From an uncultured Rickettsiales bacterium (GTDB lineage: Bacteria; Pseudomonadota; Alphaproteobacteria; Rickettsiales; UBA1997): a stretch of DNA of 9,155 nucleotides. Made by a program: the position numbers and the translations under genes. The first letter of the stretch is position 1. The number at the start of each line of letters is the position of its first letter. The stretch lies in contig CATOJU010000028.1 in assembly GCA_951800555.1 (NCBI GenBank), positions 1-9,155 on the forward strand, in the 5' to 3' direction. This document shows positions 6,503 through 9,155 of the stretch, one piece after another. The notes below the pieces were generated by a model. That model worked only from the letters and a program-made list of their open reading frames with translations, was not told the DNA's origin and did not search any database.

Positions 6503-7753
6503 TTATTGTCTTTGGTTCACTTTTGTTTTTGGTTTGCTTCTTTCTTCTTCTAATTTTTTCATAAATGTTTCAAAACTTTCTCTTCTTCCACTATAATCTT
6601 GAGCTCTTGGTTGCATTTTAATGTTTGTTGTTTTTATTTCTGAATTTTTTAGTAAAGCACTATTATTTTGTGCTTCTTTTTCTGGCTGTTTTGGCACCTC
6701 TTGATTTTGCTCTTTATGACCAAAAACTGCTGTTTTTTGCTCCTGTTGTTTTGGTGCTTCTTGGCTTTGTTCTTTGTGACCAAAAGTTGTTGTTTTTTGT
6801 TCTGATTGTTCTGTTTTTTGCTCTGATTTTTTTGATGTTTCTTGATTTTGTCCATTACCAAAAGCTGTTGTTTTCTGTTCTTGATTTTCCCCTTTATGAC
6901 CAAAAGCTGTTTCTTTTCCAGGTTCATCATTTTTTTGTTCTTCTTGGTTATTTTTCTTACCTTTTTTAACCTCTTGTTCCATTTTCTTTTTTGTGAACAT
7001 AGGTAAGATTTTCATTATAGCTAATAAACCAATCAAACTAAATGGAGGCACCCCAATCAAAGCAACTAAAGGACCAACAGCTACTAATCCAACTTGTGGG
7101 GGTATACCTTCTTTTACTTTTACTTTTGCATCTCCTTTTTCCTCCTCATTTAATTTTTTTAATTCATCTAATTTTTTTTGATCAACTTCTGTTTTACCAA
7201 TACCTTTATTAATTTTTTCTTCTATTTCTTTTTGCTCTTCTTGTAATTTTTGTAGTTCTTCATATTTATTTATGGTTTCTAATTCTTGTTTTTCTTTATC
7301 AGTTAAATCATCACTATTTTTCTCTGATAATTCTTTTTTTCTATTTTGTATTCTTTCATTTACTTTATTTTTTATTTCTAGTGCCTTTTCTTTTTGTTCA
7401 TCAGTTATCTCATTTTCTCGTAAAGAGTTTTCTACTATTTGGTCTTGTAAATCCTTTTCATCATTACTCAAATCTAAATCATAATATATATTACTTAAAA
7501 GATTTGCTATATTTTTACTACATTCAGGAGTTGCTATTTCTTCAACTTTTGCTTTATTAGCAGCTAAATTTGCTTTTAAATTTTCAATCTCTTCAACTCC
7601 AAGTTCATTAGTTTCTTCTTTTGAGTTTTCTTGTTTTGATTGCTTATTTTTACCTTTATCTTGAACTGATTTTGGTCTTGAATTTTCTGTTTGTATAGAG
7701 TTAAAACCCTGTAAACTTTGCATATTTTTTACTTCACTAATTGAATCTGTCAT
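6503..7753 (-). CDS. Coiled-coil protein with hydrophobic segment and FGHK repeats, function unknown
   Basis: I do not recognise this 416-residue protein. Residues 1-50 are polar and Ser/Lys/Gln-rich. About 50-210 is highly charged helical sequence of coiled-coil type (for example EELQKLQEEQKEIEEK, 165-180). Residues 219-252 are strongly hydrophobic with Gly/Pro kinks and could form one or two membrane helices or a hairpin. From 281 to 357 comes a Gln/Lys/Glu-rich region with repeated (A/T/V)FGHK motifs: F284, F324 and F344, plus a variant AFGN at 297-300. A basic, charged C-terminal block (366-416) contains SGRRESFETFMKKLEEER. No N-terminal signal peptide is seen. It leads an operon with radA, with its own promoter upstream. 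The ATG at 7753 lacks a Shine-Dalgarno. The layout suits a membrane-associated or secreted structural or effector protein, but that is inference, and a link to RadA function is unproven. Confidence 0.88.
   Translation of the reverse strand: MTDSISEVKNMQSLQGFNSIQTENSRPKSVQDKGKNKQSKQENSKEETNELGVEEIENLKANLAANKAKVEEIATPECSKNIANLLSNIYYDLDLSNDEKDLQDQIVENSLRENEITDEQKEKALEIKNKVNERIQNRKKELSEKNSDDLTDKEKQELETINKYEELQKLQEEQKEIEEKINKGIGKTEVDQKKLDELKKLNEEEKGDAKVKVKEGIPPQVGLVAVGPLVALIGVPPFSLIGLLAIMKILPMFTKKKMEQEVKKGKKNNQEEQKNDEPGKETAFGHKGENQEQKTTAFGNGQNQETSKKSEQKTEQSEQKTTTFGHKEQSQEAPKQQEQKTAVFGHKEQNQEVPKQPEKEAQNNSALLKNSEIKTTNIKMQPRAQDYSGRRESFETFMKKLEEERSKPKTKVNQRQ
6685..6804 (-). repeat. Two 60-bp tandem units encoding the FGHK repeat
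   Basis: Positions 6685-6744 and 6745-6804 are two similar 60-bp units, each with a shared TTTTGG box and a GACCAAAA box (6718 and 6778). They encode the 20-residue period of FGHKEQ(S/N)QE(A/V)PKQ. Further diverged copies of the CCAAAA box occur near 6857 and 6899 at other spacings. The array could expand or contract by slippage without breaking the frame. Confidence 0.7.
6998..7099 (-). other. Hydrophobic, possibly membrane-inserted segment of the 416-residue protein
   Basis: Residues 219-252 are almost uncharged up to K248 and rich in Val, Leu, Ile, Gly and Pro (for example VGPLVALIGVPPFSLIGLLAI, split by a Pro pair). They are flanked by basic residues on both sides (KVKVKE before, KKKMEQ after). 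This suits a re-entrant hairpin or a short helical pair in a membrane. Confidence 0.5.
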
Positions 7754-7785
7754 ATTTTTTCTGTTTATAATTATTAATTATAATT

Positions 7786-7814
7786 ATAATATCATAGAAA
7801 AATAAAAAAGTCAA
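7786..7814 (-). promoter_or_regulatory. Promoter of the coiled-coil/radA operon
   Basis: On the minus strand TTGACT (7814-7809) is followed by 17 bases and TATTAT (7791-7786). A TATAAT hexamer overlaps just downstream (7788-7783). The expected leader is about 26 nt. This promoter should drive both the 416-residue protein gene and radA. Confidence 0.55.
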
Positions 7815-7845
7815 CAAATATTTATTGTTATTTTAATAATATATA

Positions 7846-7861
7846 AAATAGGACACTATTT
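7846..7861. repeat. Short hairpin AAATAG-GACA-CTATTT
   Basis: Perfect 6-bp arms enclose a four-base loop, upstream of the leftward operon promoter. It is too weak to assign a role and could be chance in such A/T-rich DNA. Confidence 0.25.
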
Positions 7862-7976
7862 ATTACTATTTTATTAACTTTAACCTTACTTTTAATTCAT
7901 ACTCCCCTTTTTCTTTTTAAGAATTTTTATTTTTAGTTAAAAACTATTAAAATAAAGTAAAAAACTAGTAAAAAAG

Positions 7977-8029
7977 ATAAATTGAAGTTAAATAAATTAA
8001 TAATAATAAACAATTAAAGTTCAATTTAT
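7977..8029. repeat. Inverted repeat upstream of pheS
   Basis: ATAAATTGAA (7977-7986) and TTCAATTTAT (8020-8029) are perfect 10-bp arms separated by 33 bp. Some further pairing continues inward at 7988-7989 and 7991-7993. It lies about 90 bp before the pheS start. If transcribed it could fold in the pheS leader. If not, it may be a binding site. There is no T-run after it to suggest attenuation. Confidence 0.35.
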
Positions 8030-8107
8030 TCTATTGAAAATAATTTTTAAATAAATAAAATTATATTTAGCTATAAAAAATATATACTAGAGTAAACAAA
8101 CAAAAGC

Positions 8108-8112
8108 AAGGA
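8108..8112 (+). promoter_or_regulatory. Ribosome binding site of pheS
   Basis: AAGGA lies five bases before the ATG at 8118. It is a good Shine-Dalgarno match that fixes the start. Confidence 0.65.
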
Positions 8113-8117
8113 TTTTT

Positions 8118-9155
8118 ATGTTAAACATTAAAAATAAATTTTTAGAAAAAATAAAATTAATCAATAATTTAGAAAATATAAAAAATATTAGAGCAGAATT
8201 TTTAGGCAAAAAGAGCGAGATTTTTGATTTATTTAAAGAAATACAACATTTAGATATTGAAAGCAAGAAAAAAAAAGGTGCAGAAATCAATGAACTTAAG
8301 GAGTTTATAGCGAAAGAAATTGAGAAAAAAGAAAAAGAATTAGTAGAAAAAAAATTAGATGAAGAATTAAAAAGAGAAGTTATTGATATAACTTTGCCAG
8401 TTAGAAAAAACGAAGAGGGGTTAATTCATCCTATATCAAAAGTAGAGGAAGAATTAAGAAATATCATGTACTCTATGGGTTTTTCTTTAACTAGTGGTAG
8501 TGAAATTGAAAATGATTGGAATTGCTTTGAAGGTTTAAATATACCTAAACATCATCCAGCAAGACAAATGCAAGATACTTTTTATTTAAAAAATGATTAT
8601 GAAAATAATAATGTAATTTTATTAAGGACCCAAACTACTTCTGTTGATTCAAGGGAAATGAAAGATAAAAAACCACCGTTTAAATTTTTTACTATGGGAA
8701 AAACATTCAGAAGTGAAATGGACGCAACTCATTGTCCTATGTTTCATCAAATTGATGTTGTTTATGTAGATGAAAATGTAAATATGCAAGATTTAAAGAA
8801 TTGTTTAATTACAATAATGAAAAAATTTTTCTGCCTGGAAAATGTTCCTTTAAGATTTAGACCAAGTTATTTCCCATTTACTTCTCCTAGTGTAGAGGTT
8901 GATATAAAATATAAAAAAACTAATGATAAAATAATTTTAGGTGAAGGTGATGATTGGATAGAAATTTTAGGTGCTGGGATGTTGCATCCTAATGTTTTAA
9001 AAAATGCAAATATTGATATTAATAAATATCAAGGTTTTGCTTTTGCTTTTGGTATTGAAAGAATGGCAATGTTAAAATATGGTATTAAAGATATCAGATA
9101 TTTATATGATGGTGATTTACGATTTTTAAAGCAATATGGATTTAAAATATATGAA
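8118..9155 (+). CDS. pheS: Phenylalanyl-tRNA synthetase alpha subunit (stop outside window)
   Basis: PheS is the catalytic alpha chain of the alpha2beta2 enzyme that charges tRNA-Phe. The 346 codons visible include essentially the whole family length. An N-terminal Lys/Glu-rich coiled-coil arm (about 1-90) is followed by the class II core: HHPARQMQDTFYL (145-157), LLRTQTTSV (168-176), motif 2 FRSEMDATHCPMFHQ (197-211), FRPSYFPFTSPSVEVD (247-262), LGAGMLHPNVL (284-294), and motif 3 region FAFAFGIERMAMLKYGI (307-323). The end, DLRFLKQYGFKIYE, already passes the DLRFLKQ that closes the E. coli protein, so the stop should lie just beyond the window. The subfamily wording IDVVYVD after FHQ replaces the usual (I/M)EGL(I/V)(V/I)D. 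An AAGGA site precedes the ATG. The gene for the beta chain, pheT, would be expected downstream but cannot be seen. Confidence 0.96.
   Translation, partial: MLNIKNKFLEKIKLINNLENIKNIRAEFLGKKSEIFDLFKEIQHLDIESKKKKGAEINELKEFIAKEIEKKEKELVEKKLDEELKREVIDITLPVRKNEEGLIHPISKVEEELRNIMYSMGFSLTSGSEIENDWNCFEGLNIPKHHPARQMQDTFYLKNDYENNNVILLRTQTTSVDSREMKDKKPPFKFFTMGKTFRSEMDATHCPMFHQIDVVYVDENVNMQDLKNCLITIMKKFFCLENVPLRFRPSYFPFTSPSVEVDIKYKKTNDKIILGEGDDWIEILGAGMLHPNVLKNANIDINKYQGFAFAFGIERMAMLKYGIKDIRYLYDGDLRFLKQYGFKIYE

Larger units (their letters stand above)
7754..8117. other. 364-bp non-coding region between divergent operons
   Basis: Neither strand carries an ATG-initiated frame longer than a few codons. The region holds the promoter of the leftward operon (7786-7814), a short hairpin (7846-7861), a C-rich patch on the plus strand around 7879-7910, a 10-bp inverted repeat (7977-8029), and the leader and ribosome binding site of pheS. 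I see no tRNA or other RNA gene with recognisable conserved bases. A clean promoter for pheS is not evident. TATACT at 8083-8088 is a candidate -10 without a good -35. Confidence 0.6.

Noticed and set aside
6625..6969. 114-codon plus-strand hydrophobic frame and a 93-codon minus frame in the FGHK repeat region
   Set aside because: Repeats with a period divisible by three stay open in several frames. The long 416-residue frame is continuous, has a promoter and is coupled to radA, so these are antisense and offset shadows.
7754..8117. tRNA, riboswitch or T-box in the pheS leader
   Set aside because: No cloverleaf arms, TTCGA-type loop or T-box sequence is visible, and the DNA is almost entirely A/T without G/C-paired stems.
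8087..8290. 67-codon minus-strand frame at the start of pheS
   Set aside because: It is antisense to the N-terminal coiled-coil arm of PheS, where Lys/Glu codons read as Phe/Leu/Ser on the other strand.
1..9155. CRISPR array, insertion sequence or integrase
   Set aside because: No regularly spaced direct repeats, transposase-like frame or terminal inverted repeats with target duplications were found. The repeats present are within coding repeats or single palindromes.

Overview
The window is an extremely A+T-rich stretch of bacterial chromosome, with A/T-only intergenic runs and proteins dominated by Lys, Asn, Ile and Glu. Three universal housekeeping genes (glycyl-tRNA synthetase, radA, pheS) are interspersed with four genes of accessory character: an ankyrin-repeat protein, two coiled-coil proteins, and a small histidine-rich protein. 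TGG encodes Trp, and the genes end in ordinary stop codons. Extreme A+T content, an ankyrin protein and low-complexity coiled-coil proteins together suggest a host-associated, reduced-genome bacterium. The RadA wording reads to me as alphaproteobacterial (Rickettsiales- or Holosporales-like). That placement is inference. The single-chain type of glycyl-tRNA synthetase is not what I would expect in that group, so the taxonomy stays open.

Layout. Positions 1-656 (-) hold the 5' part of a gene resembling DUF5662, cut by the window edge. It lies 39 nt downstream of glyS (696-2066, -) and has its own strong Shine-Dalgarno, so the two are probably co-transcribed. A 151-bp divergent intergenic region carries a consensus sigma70 promoter for glyS and a facing promoter for a 433-residue coiled-coil protein (2218-3519, +) that contains an HNH-like histidine/asparagine motif. 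That gene converges on an ankyrin-repeat gene (3674-5029, -). The gap between them holds a 16-bp perfect inverted repeat that may act as a bidirectional terminator. Upstream of the ankyrin gene, a 38-bp near-perfect palindrome overlaps its predicted promoter. Next comes a two-gene operon read on the minus strand: a 416-residue coiled-coil protein with a hydrophobic segment and FGHK repeats (6503-7753), then radA (5118-6497) only 5 nt behind it. A 364-bp non-coding region follows, and then pheS (8118 to the end, +), which runs to the right edge without a stop.

How the genes relate. glyS and pheS charge tRNAs, and radA works in recombination and branch migration. The accessory genes show no shared pathway with them. 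Their interest lies in possible effector-like or nuclease-like roles and in the regulatory DNA around them. I do not see a complete recognisable defence, secretion or mobile system. The most notable signals are the HNH-like core in the 433-residue protein, the palindrome on the ankyrin promoter, and the FGHK-repeat membrane or coiled-coil protein locked into an operon with radA.
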